Shown here: positions 11,091 through 24,478 of the stretch, piece by piece
Position numbering within the stretch: position 1 is the first letter of the stretch
Layout: each line of letters starts with the position of its first letter
Origin: Ophiosphaerella korrae
Lineage: Eukaryota; Ascomycota; Dothideomycetes; Pleosporales; Phaeosphaeriaceae
Reading direction: 5' to 3'
Length of the DNA: 64,000 bases
Assembly: GCA_028456385.1 (NCBI GenBank)
Contig: JALNQF010000007.1
Location: forward strand, 62,001-126,000
The notes under the pieces: model-generated
Database searches by the model: none
Told to the model about the DNA's origin: nothing
The model's input: only the letters and a program-made list of their open reading frames with translations
Position numbers and translations under genes: made by a program

Positions 11091-12347
11091 ATGGGCTCCA
11101 TCATCGACCTCCCCCGAGGAGATTCTCCTACACTCCAACTGGTACATCCCACCGAGGCAGAAAAGTTAATGCAATTTAATCTAAACGGCGCAGAATGGCG
11201 GGGCGCTCTCTCATTGCCATCGTATCTTCGTCGAGAGGAGATACTGGCAAATCAAGCGCTGACGAAGGATGGCGGCATCAGCTACTGGATCCTGATTGAT
11301 ACAAGTCTCAAGGACAACCCTTTCGACCCAACATCAGGTACCCGTTTGCCCCTTGCAAGCTGTGAGACCTACCGCAAGAAGACACTTGTGTGGCAGAATG
11401 GTGAGCTGCGGGAGAGTTTCTGTCATGGCGTTGGAAGCGTATTTTGTGCGTCACATCTACGGAGGAGGGGATATGCGCAAAGAATGATGGCAGAGTTGGC
11501 GAAGGCGCTGAGGGCATATCAAACGAGTGAGGGACAAGAGAATTTATTCTCAATACTATTTTCGGATATTGGAAAGGTTAGTATCTCAAGATGTCACCAT
11601 TATGCTACCCGCTCACAACTGTAGAAATTCTACAAGTCGTTTGGGTGGGAACCTTTCAACTCATCTCACATATCCATTCCATCCGTATCGTCAATGGCGA
11701 CAAAGGAACTGCCTGTTGCTCGTACACTTTACTCTGAGGATCTAGAAGAACTCTGCGAAATTGACATCACCTCAATCAAGCAGAGTCTAGAGTTGCGGCC
11801 AAAGGGCAGCAATAGAGCTGTCGCACTGCTGCCGGATATCAACACAATTCGATGGCATCATGCGCGAGAGGAGTTTGTGGGCCATGAGCTCCATGGCAAG
11901 ACGCCAAAGGTCAAAGGAGCGATAGTTGGAGAGGAGAAAGGCAAGCGCATTTGGTGTTTCTGGACCCGCATGTGGTATAACAGTAACCCTGCCGAGGCAA
12001 AGCGCAACACCCTTCACATACTGCGACTTGTCATGGAGAACAGCAGCTGGGACGACACAGGCTCAAGGCATAGAAACGGGGAGGCGATGGACCACAGCCA
12101 TGATGCAGCCATTGCAGCGCTGATGGCGATGGCACAGCGAGAGGCACAAGAGTGGAAGATGGAGAATGTGGAGATCTGGAACCCGTCACCAGCAACAATT
12201 AGTGCCGCCCAACGCATAGAGCCAGGCGCGAGGGTGATTGATAGAGACGAAGAGAGCATCGCGTGCTTACAGTGGTTCCCTGAGCACGATGGGCCTATGG
12301 CGGACAAGATTGACTGGATTGGAAATGAAAAGTACGGGTGGTGTTAA
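11091..12347 (+). CDS. LYC1-type lysine N-acetyltransferase (GNAT fold)
   Basis: Two exons (11091-11576 and 11625-12347) flank a 48-bp intron and give 402 aa, the usual size for fungal LYC1 proteins. LYC1 acetylates free lysine at N6 with acetyl-CoA, the first step of a fungal lysine degradation route. The GNAT core is visible in the first exon: the VGSVFCASHLRRRGYAQRMM stretch carries the acetyl-CoA-binding R-R-x-G-Y-A pattern, and FYKSFGWEPF right after the splice is the usual late GNAT element. The C-terminal half (TRMWYN ... WNPSPATISAAQ) fits the LYC1-specific domain. The start is the second Met of the open frame, where the family-like sequence begins. Assignment rests on motif reading. 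Confidence 0.75.
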
Positions 12348-13428
12348 GCTTTGGAATTGTCGATAGTCTTCCTCGAGCAACTGGCGTGCCAGAAACATCA
12401 ATGAAAAACAAAGGCCTGTCAGATTGCCATCAACGTCCTGTCGTCCAGCTCGACCGAAGTGCGAAACCAGTTGACTGAAGATCATCGCCACGCTCGCCAA
12501 GGCAAGCGCAATAAGGCCTCACTCCGGGACATCGAGGCTGCATCTCATCAACCAGGATTGGGATTCTGTGGCTTTTTTGAGAAGCTCAGAAGAGGAAGAT
12601 ACCTAAAGAAATGATTCTATGAAGTCTGGGAGAGAGTGTTAGCAGTACACTCATCGGTAGGGGGGGGCGGGGTTGACTTGCATCGTCGATAGGAAGAAAA
12701 GAAGTTGAAAGGGAGAGGAGGGTTATATACGCCTGTGACTGCCAAGCCGCTAGCCAGAAGCAAAATTTTGCGGCTCTATGCAGCGGCCGTGCGCAGGCTC
12801 CAGGCCGAACATCAGCCGCGATGGTCACCGCAGGCCCACAGCATCGTGCACAGCAGTGCATAACATTGAACAAGTCATGGGCACTCTTGACACCTGGCCC
12901 ATAGTCAACACTTTGCAAGTGTGCTGTAACATTGGCCATGTCTTTTCGGTGCGTGTTTCCACACCAGCCACACACGCTTTCTTAGTAAGCAAGGCACGTG
13001 ATAGGCCGATTATCTTCCAGTACCAAATCCAGTTAGGCGTATTTCCTCCATGTCCGACCTCCGATGCCGCCAGCACACGCAGGAACACAGCTCTGCGTGG
13101 GGCACGCGTTGCTGTATCGCGGGGCATCATCACGAGCTTGCGACTGTGATTTCTGTCGATAGAGGCTGTTGGTCTTAATTGCAATGCATTGTTTTGATAT
13201 CCAACCCAATATCTATGTCCATGTTAGCCTACTGCTGCCTTGTGATCCTGCGCATCCGTAGTACCTAGGGCTGTAGAAATTTGTTGACTCACTGCGATTG
13301 CGGAGCTACTTTTCACCATCTGCACCCCACGGGGACGCCATTACTTTATATCAAGTCTCACAGGCCAGCCATACCAGCACCCCTTGTTTATTTTTAATGC
13401 TTGGGATTGTTGAATAGATTTGTCCATC
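12348..13428. other. intergenic region
   Basis: This is the promoter side of the threonine synthase gene and the 3' side of the acetyltransferase gene. It contains a short G-rich run near 12660. Overlapping short frames on both strands look like chance. No gene is supported. Confidence 0.5.
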
Positions 13429-15178
13429 ATGTCTTCACATTCCGCATCTCAGCGCTACCTAAGCACACGGGGAGGATCCTACGACGTGAGCAAAACCTTT
13501 GCATGCATATGCAACCACCACCAATTGGACACTCTAACCCATCATAGCTTTCCTTTGAAGATGTCGTGCTGAAAGGCCTTGCTTCCGATGGCGGCCTATT
13601 CATACCAGAGGAGATTCCTGTCCTGCCTGACCACTGGGCATCCAAGTGGAAGGACCTCTCCTTCCAAGACCTCGCTTTCCAAATCTTCTCCCTCTACATC
13701 TCCTCATCCGAGATAGCGCCTGCAGACTTGAAGGATATCATCCACCGCAGCTACTCCACATTCCGCGCCAAAGACGTCACGCCGACTGTTACCCTCGATC
13801 AGGACAAGAACATACACCTGCTCGAGCTTTTCCATGGTCCTACTTTCGCTTTCAAGGATGTCGCACTTCAATTCCTCGGAAACCTGTTCGAGTACTTCCT
13901 TCTCCGTCGAAATAAGAGTAGGACGGGACGGGACCGAGAGCACTTGACTGTCATCGGCGCAACAAGTGGTGATACCGGCTCCGCTGCCATCTACGGGTTA
14001 CGCGGCAAGAACGATGTGTCTGTATTCATCATGCACCCACATGGCAAGGTCAGCGCGATTCAGGAAGCGCAGATGACTACAGTCATGGATGCCAATGTGC
14101 ACAATTTAGCTGTAGATGGCACATTCGACGATTGCCAGGTATAGGGCCCACAACTTCACACGCACCTCAAGCTCACACCCCGCAGGATTTTGTCAAGGCT
14201 CTTTTCGCCGACCCCGAAATCAACAAGACCCACCACCTCGCCGCGGTAAACTCCATCAATTGGGCTCGCATCCTTGCCCAGATCACCTACTTCTTTTATT
14301 CGTATTTCAATCTTATCAAATCACCCTCCTTTCTTCCCGTATCAACCGTGCGCTTTGTCGTGCCTACAGGCAATTTCGGCGATATTCTAGCTGGCTTTTT
14401 TGCAAAGCGCATGGGCCTGCCCACCGAAAAACTGGTCATTGCTACCAATGAGAATGATATACTACACCGTTTCTGGGAATCAGGAAAATACGAGAAGAAA
14501 CATGTACATGGCCGACAAGCTGAGGGCGGATTACCAGAAGATGGCGCCAAGGCGCATGAGAGTGGTGTAAAGGAGACACTTAGTCCAGCTATGGACATTC
14601 TTGTGTCTTCCAACTTCGAGCGCTTGCTCTGGTTCCTTGCGTACGATGTTTACAGCACAAACTCGGACGCAGTGATTCAGCGACGAAGTCAAGCAGGCGA
14701 CCATGTCCGAGGCTGGCTGAACAATCTCAAATCAGCGGGCGGTTTCGCTGTCGACCATCAAATATTGAGCGCGGCCCAAGCCGACTTTGCCTCATACCGT
14801 GTCAGTGATGAAGAGACCATCGAGACCATCAAGTACATATTTAGCGCACCAGGCTCAAAGAATTATGTCCTAGATCCACATTCCGCCATTGGCATTGCAG
14901 CAGCACAGCGTTCTGCAGAAGTCTCAAAGCCGCCCTCAACACACCACATCTCGCTCGCCACGGCACACCCGGCCAAGTTCGCGAATGCTGTAGAATTAGC
15001 ACTTCCGGACCAGAAGGAGTACTTCCAAGAGAAAGTATTGCCAATCGAGTTCAAGGGGCTTGAAGACAAACCACGTAGAGTTAGCCATGTCAAGCGATCA
15101 GACGGTTGGCAAGGAGTTCGCAAAGTCGTCACTGCAGAGGTAGAGGCAGAGCTGAAAGCGGCTGAAAATTCCAGTTAA
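13429..15178 (+). CDS. THR4: threonine synthase
   Basis: Threonine synthase is a PLP enzyme that turns O-phosphohomoserine into threonine and phosphate, the last step of threonine synthesis. Three exons (13429-13485, 13548-14138, 14186-15178) join in phase to 546 aa, close to the fungal norm. Visible landmarks are the N-terminal YLSTRGG, then GLASDGGLFIPE, the PLP-lysine segment GPTFAFKDVALQ with Lys near residue 122, the phosphate-binding ATSGDTGSAA, and the later VNSINWARILAQITYFF and VPTGNFGDILAG. The 19-residue first exon is short but gives the expected N-terminus. The gene appears intact. Confidence 0.95.
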
Positions 15179-15309
15179 TAAGTCTGCGTCGAGGTGTAGA
15201 AAGTCGCCTATCTAGATTTCTTTATCAACGCGGTCTAAGTCAATCACTTCATCTTTGGTCCTTATTTTGATTCGTTATATGCCCTGCTTCACTGCAGTCA
15301 TTATACTTG

Positions 15310-16349
15310 CTATCCTTCCTTTGTTTCATCTCCCGCCCCTTCTGCTTGGAGAACGGCTTCACTCTTAAATCTCTCGCCAGCCCTTGACCTCACTACGCCA
15401 AAAACAGCGCTGCTATCCAAAATCCTCCCATGCTCATCGCCCCATGCCTTGGCCTCCCGAGCCGCCTCAAGATACATCTCCCTAGCTTGCAGCTCCATCC
15501 CTTTCTCCTTCGCCAAATTCACACCATTTCCCACATCTTTGATACCCAACTCCAACCCCGACCGTGGCGCCACGTCCGGCGCAGGACAATACGCGCCAGA
15601 CATCAACCGCTCAGACACACTCGTCATATAAACTCCAAAATTCTGTTCAATCAAATCATGCACTGTCGACGATGATAGCCCAGAGACCGAGGCGAGGGTA
15701 TGCGCTTCGGAAAGCAGATACATTAACCCGCCTGTGATGAAATTGCTTGTGGTTTCCAATAACAACGCTTTTTCGGGATCAATACCTACAAAAATGACAG
15801 CACGTGATAGAACGCCCTTAGGGAAGGGCGACACGATTTCAATGGCGTTTTGTGCGCCGGCAATAGCAACGAGGAGGTTGCCGGCTTAGGCGACGGACGT
15901 GGAGCCAAATACAGGGGCAGCAAGATAGGATGCAGATTTGGCGAAGAATTGGGCTGCGATAGATGTTGTGGTTGAGGGGTGGACGGTAGTTGTGTCTACG
16001 ATGATTTTGTTGGCGATGGAGGGGGTGTTTGTTAGAATGTTTGTGAGTGGGTGTAAAGCTTCGTCGTCGCTGACTTTAGTATTCGCAAGTTAAAATTATT
16101 AATTTATATATATTGGGATTCGCTTACGGAAATGAATATTATGTCGCAAAGTTGAACTAGTTGTTGAATGGATGGACATGGTGTGCCACCTATTTCTTGC
16201 AGGGGGTCACTGCGTGATAGAGTGCGGTTCCAGTATTTTAGGGGAGGAGATAATTGGGCTGTTAGATGTTTTTGAATATTGATTGCCATTGCCAGGCCCA
16301 TGGAGCCGAGGCTGATCCATCCTAGGTGAGGAGAGCCTTGACCAGCCAT
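15310..16349 (-). pseudogene. 6-phosphogluconate/3-hydroxyisobutyrate dehydrogenase-like gene, disrupted
   Basis: The N-terminus (HLGWISLGSMGLAMAINI) has the NAD(P)-binding GxGxxG-type turn of the beta-hydroxyacid dehydrogenase family, and the C-terminal part (residues after SPFPKGVLSRAV) has the helical domain of that family. Two faults break the frame. First, a TAA stop at 15886-15888 lies inside an otherwise conserved stretch (APVFGSTSVA, stop, AGNLLVAIAGAQNA), where relatives usually have a Glu or similar residue. Second, the only canonical GT-AG intron between the first block (ending DIIFIS) and the second block (SDDEALHPL) leaves the reading frame one base short. Together these suggest a recently inactivated gene. 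Sequencing errors at both sites are the main alternative. It converges with the threonine synthase gene. Confidence 0.7.
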
Positions 16350-18533
<2,184 letters not shown>

Positions 18534-19250
18534 GCCACCCTGCGCACGACGGACGTAGCGATATGAACTAGTCGATGTCTGCCAGCACAAGCACATCAGG
18601 TCCAAAAACCTTTTTACGGTGGCCTGCCCCCGCCATATGTCTCTCGTAAGCAAGCCACGTACAGGGCCTTGGAACGTATGCATCGGTGTCTTTCAAATCA
18701 ATCGGATGGTGGACCGGAATAATCGTTTTCTTTTCACCATTTGGAGTTTGTGTGAATGCTATGACTCGCGTCTCTGGATTGTTGGTGGTTTGTACTCAAA
18801 CAGTCTCTGATTACTTTACGTGGTATTATCAAATTTGAGCCTCTTTTACTAGATTATGTGGTGGTTAGGGTTGTCTATCGACTGATAGAAAAGTGCATAT
18901 TACGTGTCTATGATTCAAGTTAAAGTTGCATGATTTGACACGTGAACACATGGCCGAGGCTAAGCCAAATATTATTTGTCTAAGACATCTACATTTAGAC
19001 TTGTGAGGATCACTCCATGCGCCAAGATTGAAAAACATCAAGTTGCCAAATATTTTTCGCTTTATGGAATGAATGCTCTACGTGCATGATTTGTATTTGT
19101 GTTACTAACGCCGTTATCCTAGTTTATTGCCTTGGAACCTGCATGCAAGACGAAAGAACATAATAAATGCATCATCAAATCGTGTACGTGGCCAAAGCAT
19201 CAAGCCATTTCAGGCTCATTTCTAACTTGCAGAATAACCTGCCGACATAC
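18534..19250. other. intergenic region
   Basis: This is the shared 3' side of the converging arf1 and mob2 genes. It becomes AT-rich after about 18800. No gene or structured element is supported. Confidence 0.5.
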
Positions 19251-20478
19251 TCAAGCAGCGGGTGGGGCATTCTCCTTCGCCGTCACAGGTGGTAAAAGAC
19301 CCTTTTCACCCCACACGTCGACCAGCGGCTGCATGGGCTCGATCTCTTTTTCACCAATTAGGTTGAATAGTTTTCCAACATTGATGAAGTGGATGAAGCA
19401 CGTGTTGAGCTCCTTATAAGCATTGACGTTCCAGAAGGGATCTAGCCAGTGACCGTGGTAAATATGGGCATAGCACCGCATCATCTGACGATAGATGCTC
19501 TTGATGTCTGACTCAAACGTTTCTGGAAATCCAGAAGACTTGCCAAGCCAGTCGCGGCCCCCGGCGGGGGGCTGTTGGATGTTGCTGTTGGATGCGTAGG
19601 TAGATGCTGCAACGGAGACAGAGGAAGTGTCCGTTGGGAAGATGTTGGGGTCGTTGATCTTACCGACAATCCACTTTTGGACGAGGTTGATGTACTGGAT
19701 TGCAGGGATCTTGATGGGCTTCTTGTTGTTGTCGAGCCAAGTGTAGGTGTGAACACTGGCTGACATGGTTGGACACACATCTGGGTTGCAGATAGGCTTG
19801 CCTGTCTTGTCGTCGACCACTTTGATAACCTCAATCATCTGTTCTAGTAATCGGTACTGTTCGACGACTAGTCACATGGTCAACTTCAACCCCTCATTTT
19901 GGGAGCCCAAGTTGACTTACCGGTATGTGCGAGCCATTCTCCCTCTTCAACGAGTTTTGGCTTGGCAGCCAGGGTCATGAAGTTTCCTTTTACAATGAGG
20001 TTGGAGTACTCTTCGCGAAAGAAGAAAGGCGGTCTGCGGGAGGCCGATGTCACGGCACTTTCCGACTGAGCACCTTGGCTTTCAAAAGACATGGCTGAGG
20101 ACAAAGCAGGGGAGTGTGGCATGGGAGGTACACTCGGGGCCTGCTGAGAAGTTGGAGAAGCCGAGTATGGTGTTGTGGGGGACGGAGAGCCTCCTTTGCT
20201 CTGCTGTTGGTTGCCTTTATTAGAACGGCCAGCCAGCCCTTGGCGTCTACCAGCTATGTCAGAGAAAGGCAACCTCAGGCGTGCGGGCCGGGTATATAGG
20301 CAGAGGCAAGAAGACTAGAAGTGAATTGAGGTGCATATCATACGTTCAAATTGTGAAACAGATGCAGCAAAGCGACTGAAACAGGCGGACAGACAGGGCC
20401 TGGACATGGGGCAGCCAAAGAGCATTTGGGGAAGGGAGCAATGCCAAGCACTCACACGCTGGAGAAGAAGGATGCCAT
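19251..20478 (-). CDS. mob2: Mob2, activator of the NDR/LATS-type kinase Cbk1
   Basis: Mob2 binds and activates the NDR kinase (Cbk1/COT1/Orb6) that controls polarity and cell separation. Exons 20246-19921 and 19867-19251 are clear. A 23-bp first exon (20478-20456, MASFFSSV) is inferred because it has an ATG, a GTGAGT donor and restores phase. The total is 321 aa. The N-terminal ~80 residues are Ser/Pro/Gln-rich. The Mob/phocein fold follows: PPFFFREEYSNLIVKGNF, EWLAHTVVEQYRLL, the zinc-site Cys pair in CNPDVCPTMSA, and the paired His in AHIYHGHW. The splice giving HTVVEQYR supports the internal intron. An insertion rich in Ser and Gln lies around IFPTDTSSVSVAASTYA. The first exon is the least certain part. 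Confidence 0.88.
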
Positions 20479-20927
20479 GATTTGCAGCCAGCAGACTCGG
20501 ACGGCCTACAATATCGTTGGTTTGACAAATGGGGAGATGGTGGACTATGCACTTTGGGTGACTAGAGCGGCAGAGTGCGTATGCAAAGACAGAGGAGAGG
20601 GTTGGTGGTGATACGGTACGTCTCGAGCGGCCACGATTTTGGGGCCCACGCAAAGCCGGCAGCATCGAGCAGGGGCAGCGCGCTAGGCCACATTCGGGAA
20701 GCGCGACTTCATTGTTCACCAGGCTCGAAGGAGACATGGCTGGGCTGGCCATTGCAACGACGCGCCTCTGTCTCTCTAGCTATCTATTGCATTGCTTCGC
20801 TGTTGACGTCGGCAGCCCAGCTTTCGTGCCTCTGGCCATCGCCGCGCGCCAGCTCTGTCTGCTCTCGCCTATTTCACCATAAATTGTACCAAGACAAAAA
20901 ACATATTTATTCACAGCAGGCGCAAAT
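20479..20927. other. divergent promoter region, mob2/leo1
   Basis: About 450 bp separate two divergent starts. No gene is supported and no clear motif stands out. Confidence 0.5.
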
Positions 20928-22339
20928 ATGTCCGACACGGCGCTCGACCCTACGCTCTCAGACGAGGATGCTGACGCTCCGGCGACGCCAGCAGAGCACG
21001 ACGAGCTGGAGGCGCCACGTGACACGGTAGAAGAGCATCCCTTGGACGAAGACGAGGATGACTTGTTTGGCGACGGCGGCGCGGACGATGCAGACGAGCC
21101 AGCGTGAGCAATTTCCAAGAACCAGCCCCAAGGCCGCAGAGCTCACCATTACCCAGAGACCGCAAGCTCGACGATGAAGAGCTCGACTCGGGCGACGACG
21201 AGGGCCGGGTGGACCGCGTCAGGGCGCCCGACGCCGTTGAGGAAGAAGCCGAGCAGCACACATTTGCCGTCATGGACGCAGACATTGCACGACACGCCAT
21301 CCCCGAGCCCAGTGACGGTGAGCTCTACCTGCTCAAGGTGCCGCGCTTCCTCTCCTTTGAACCCACCGCATTCAGCCACAAGACCTTCCAGCCACCGACC
21401 ACCGACCATCACTCAAAGCTCGCCGCCTCAGAACACTTCTCCGCCTACACCACTGCCATGACCACCCTCCGATGGCGCCGCTCGCCCTCCAACAACGCCG
21501 AGCTCCAGTCCAACGCCCGTATTCTGCGCTGGTCGGACGGCTCGCTCACTCTGCAAGTCGCCAACGACGCAACCACCCAATTCGACATTGATGCGAACCC
21601 TCTCGCGCCTCCTCAGATCAATCCCAAGATCCCTACCCCAACGTCCACCAGAGCTGGCGCAAAGCCTAGCGCGAAGCTAGAGAGCTACACGTATCTCGTC
21701 GCCCCCTACGAAGAAGCGAACGTCATGCGCGTAACGAACAAGCTCACAACTGCCCTCAATGTTGTGCCTGCCGCAAACCTGAAAGACACCGCTATCGAGA
21801 AGCTTCAGAACGACCTTGCCGAACTCGCCAGTCGTGGCCGCGACGATGCCGACCAAGCCATTTCCTTTGTCGATGTCAACGAGGATCCCGAACTACGACG
21901 GCAAAGAGAAGAAGCCACATTCAAAGAGAAGCAGCGACAACTCCGAGCCCGCGAGAAGCACGAAGAGCGCCAGGCACAGCGAGCAGTACGCACTATTGGC
22001 CGCTCCGGTGGTCGCACATCTGGTCTCAACATTGACGATCTCGAAGACGGTGCCAGTCGCCCTCGGAAAGCGCGACAAAAGACTGGTCTACGGCGTGATT
22101 GGAGCGACGATGAGGACTTTGGAAGAGTCGGCAAATCAAGAGAGGATGACTACGACGAAGAAGATGACTTCATTGCGGCAAGTGACGAAGAGCCAGAGAT
22201 TGTAGATGATGACGATGATTTGGATGATGGAATTGGGGCAAGCCCGAAGAGGAGAGGTGGTGGAGACGATGATGACGAGGTGGTCGTTAGCAGGACAAAA
22301 CGGAGAAGGGTGGTTGATGACGATGAAGATGATGAGTAG
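20928..22339 (+). CDS. leo1: Leo1, Paf1 complex subunit
   Basis: Leo1 is a subunit of the Paf1 complex, which travels with RNA polymerase II and promotes histone modification during elongation. Two exons (20928-21103, 21157-22339) join to 452 aa. The N-terminus is acidic (LSDEDADAPATPAEHDE, DEDEDDLFGDGG). The Leo1 core follows: LYLLKVPRFLSFEPTAF, then TLRWRRSPSNN, RILRWSDGSLTLQV and SYTYLVAPYEEANVM. After it come a charged helical stretch and a Asp/Glu- and Arg-rich tail (RRDWSDDEDFG ... DDDDDLDDG). The conserved RWSDGS motif makes the call firm. Confidence 0.93.
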
Positions 22340-22595
22340 CTCGATGGAGATACTGGATACCCATTGAAATATCTTGGGAACAGCGAAAACTTGAACAGTA
22401 TGTGATCAGCCGATCCAAAATATCAGCATAGCATGGCGCATGGTTCCTCTGATTCACCTGTAAGATTTGAAATAGTGCCTCAGAGGTAGGTGATATCACA
22501 GGACAGAAGTCTCGGGTACACTTGCAACCACCTTGAATCAACAAATTTTTAGAATTATATCAAATCTATCGAGTGACTGCCTGGATCCTACAAAC

Positions 22596-24070
22596 TCACG
22601 TGTAATGCGGCACCTGGTACCCGTCAGCCTGGCTGCCCGCTTTTACCGGCTTCACACCATTATCGATCTTGACCAAGCCCCCCAGCTTAAAATGCGGCTT
22701 CAACGGTTCCCAGCTCTCGGCATTGTAATCCTCCTGCACCTTTGCACATTTGTTAAGCCCCCAATCCGTAACGCCAATCATCAAACAGCTCTCAAACATA
22801 AACGCCATGCTGCCCTCTCCCACTTTACTCGGCTTCAAATCAACATTACTCGCCTTCTCATGCGTTGCAGCATCCGGTCCATGACCCGACATAATATTAT
22901 GTAGCGAAGCGCCCGCCGGTTGGAAGCCACCTCCAGTCTTAGCATCGTATTGCCCGCCGATGAGGCCCATGAATTCAGACATTGTATTGCGGTGGTACCA
23001 CGGAGGCCGAAACGTGTCTTCCGCAACAAGCCAGCGTGGCGGAAAGATGACAAAGTCAGCAACTGCTGTTCCAACATGTGGCGTCTGCGCGGTCAAAACA
23101 GTGAAGATGGATGGATCGGGGTGATCGAATGATATGGAGCCGATGGTGTTGAAGCGCCCGAGATCGTATTTGTATGGGTAGTATAGGCCGTGCCAGGCCA
23201 CGACGTCAAACGGCGAGTGGTTTTGTTTCGCCGTGTACAAATGTCCTGCAAATTTGCCTAATACGTGCCATTCTGAGGTGGTGTCTTCGTCGAAGTCGGC
23301 GACGGGCACTTGAAAGTCGCGCACGTTGGCGAGACAGTTGGAGCCAATTGGGCCCAGTTCAGGAAGCTGGAAATGGCCTTCGTATAGCTCGAGGATATAT
23401 CCGCGAACAGGGCCATCGGGCAGCGTGATGCGGTATCGTATGCCACGCGGGATTACGCAGATTTCGTTGGGGCGAACGACGAGGCGACCTAGTTCAGTCT
23501 GAATGTCGAGAACGCCGTGCTGGGGGACAATGAGGAAATCTCCGTCGGCGGAGTAGAATGCTTCGTTCTTTTCCATATCCTTTCCCGCAGCATATATGAA
23601 GTATCCCACCCCGGTTTTGGTGGTGGGGTCCCCATTTCCAGCAACCAGGTGCAGGGAGTGTACCCAGTCTACTGTTTCGTCAAGATCAAATGGGTCCCAT
23701 CGCAGCTGGTTGGGGATGAAGTGTATCTTTTCCCAAGGCTTGTTCTCTAGGTTTGTGTTGAAAGTTTTTGATTCACGGGGCTCGAAGTTGCTGTGTCCAC
23801 ATGAAGGAAGGATTCTGTAGAGCCATGTTTGCTGGTTCTCGTGTCGAGGAGCTGTGAAGGCGGTTCCGGATAGCTTTTCAGCATAGAGGCCGTATGGGGG
23901 TTTCTGGGGAGAATTGGCAGCGATGGGAAGGGCACCCTCTACGGCTTCACTCCTGCAGAGCTGTTAGTGCGAAGCATAGGTGGCTTATTCGAAACAGCGT
24001 ACTCATGGTAAGAGTTAAATCCATTTTGATACCGGTACTTCTCCTTGAAGGAGAATTGTGTCATAGGCAT
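22596..24070 (-). CDS. hmgA: homogentisate 1,2-dioxygenase
   Basis: This Fe(II) enzyme opens the ring of homogentisate to maleylacetoacetate in phenylalanine and tyrosine breakdown. Two exons (24070-24003 and 23952-22596) flank a 50-bp intron and give 474 aa, the family size. The N-terminus [19 protein letters not shown] is typical. The next block is [20 protein letters not shown]. The catalytic cupin region holds [26 protein letters not shown] (iron-ligand His and Glu) and [13 protein letters not shown] second in-frame ATG two codons later is also possible. It is divergent from fumarylacetoacetase, with 408 bp between starts, as is common for this pathway in fungi. It appears intact. Confidence 0.95.
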
Positions 24071-24478
24071 GATAGCTAATTCTGGTACAGAAAGATAGTA
24101 TTAGAAAGTCTTCAATTCGCACAGCTATGCTCGAAATGAGCTCCGAGTTGATTATATTGCTCGGCCACAGCTTCTGCACGATGCGGTAATCAGCGGCTTG
24201 CCGTTCCGTTGTCACATCACGTTTGCAAACACACAAACAACCAAACCGTGGAGCTTGCATGGACATCGGCTTACCCCACATCGTCATCCTTGAACAATGG
24301 GTAGCGGCGGAAATTTTCCGTCTCCGCGTTCATCCTCCTCCCGTTACAAGCCGCCGTCGGAACCGCGTTTCCGGTCTTGACCAAGTTGATACGGCATTGA
24401 CAACACATGTCAACATTTTTTTCCATTCGGGGTGACTATATGAGTTGTATGGTTTGACCCTTTGTAGTAAATTGCATC
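24071..24478. promoter_or_regulatory. bidirectional hmgA/fahA promoter with CGG-N7-CCG palindrome
   Basis: Two enzymes of one pathway are read away from this 408-bp region, so it is probably a shared control region. Near its middle (24308-24320) lies an inverted repeat, CGGAAA-T-TTTCCG, which fits the inverted CGG triplets bound by Zn2Cys6 regulators. In Aspergillus, a Zn2Cys6 regulator controls this pathway; that it binds here is inference. Another CGG/CCG-rich stretch lies at about 24350-24380. Confidence 0.45.

Noticed and set aside
12586..13184. Open frames between the acetyltransferase and threonine synthase genes
   Set aside because: Both strands are open at once and no domain or splice pattern is visible.
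20315..20752. Minus-strand open frame upstream of mob2
   Set aside because: The mob2 first exon fits a different frame here, and the open stretch has no domain.
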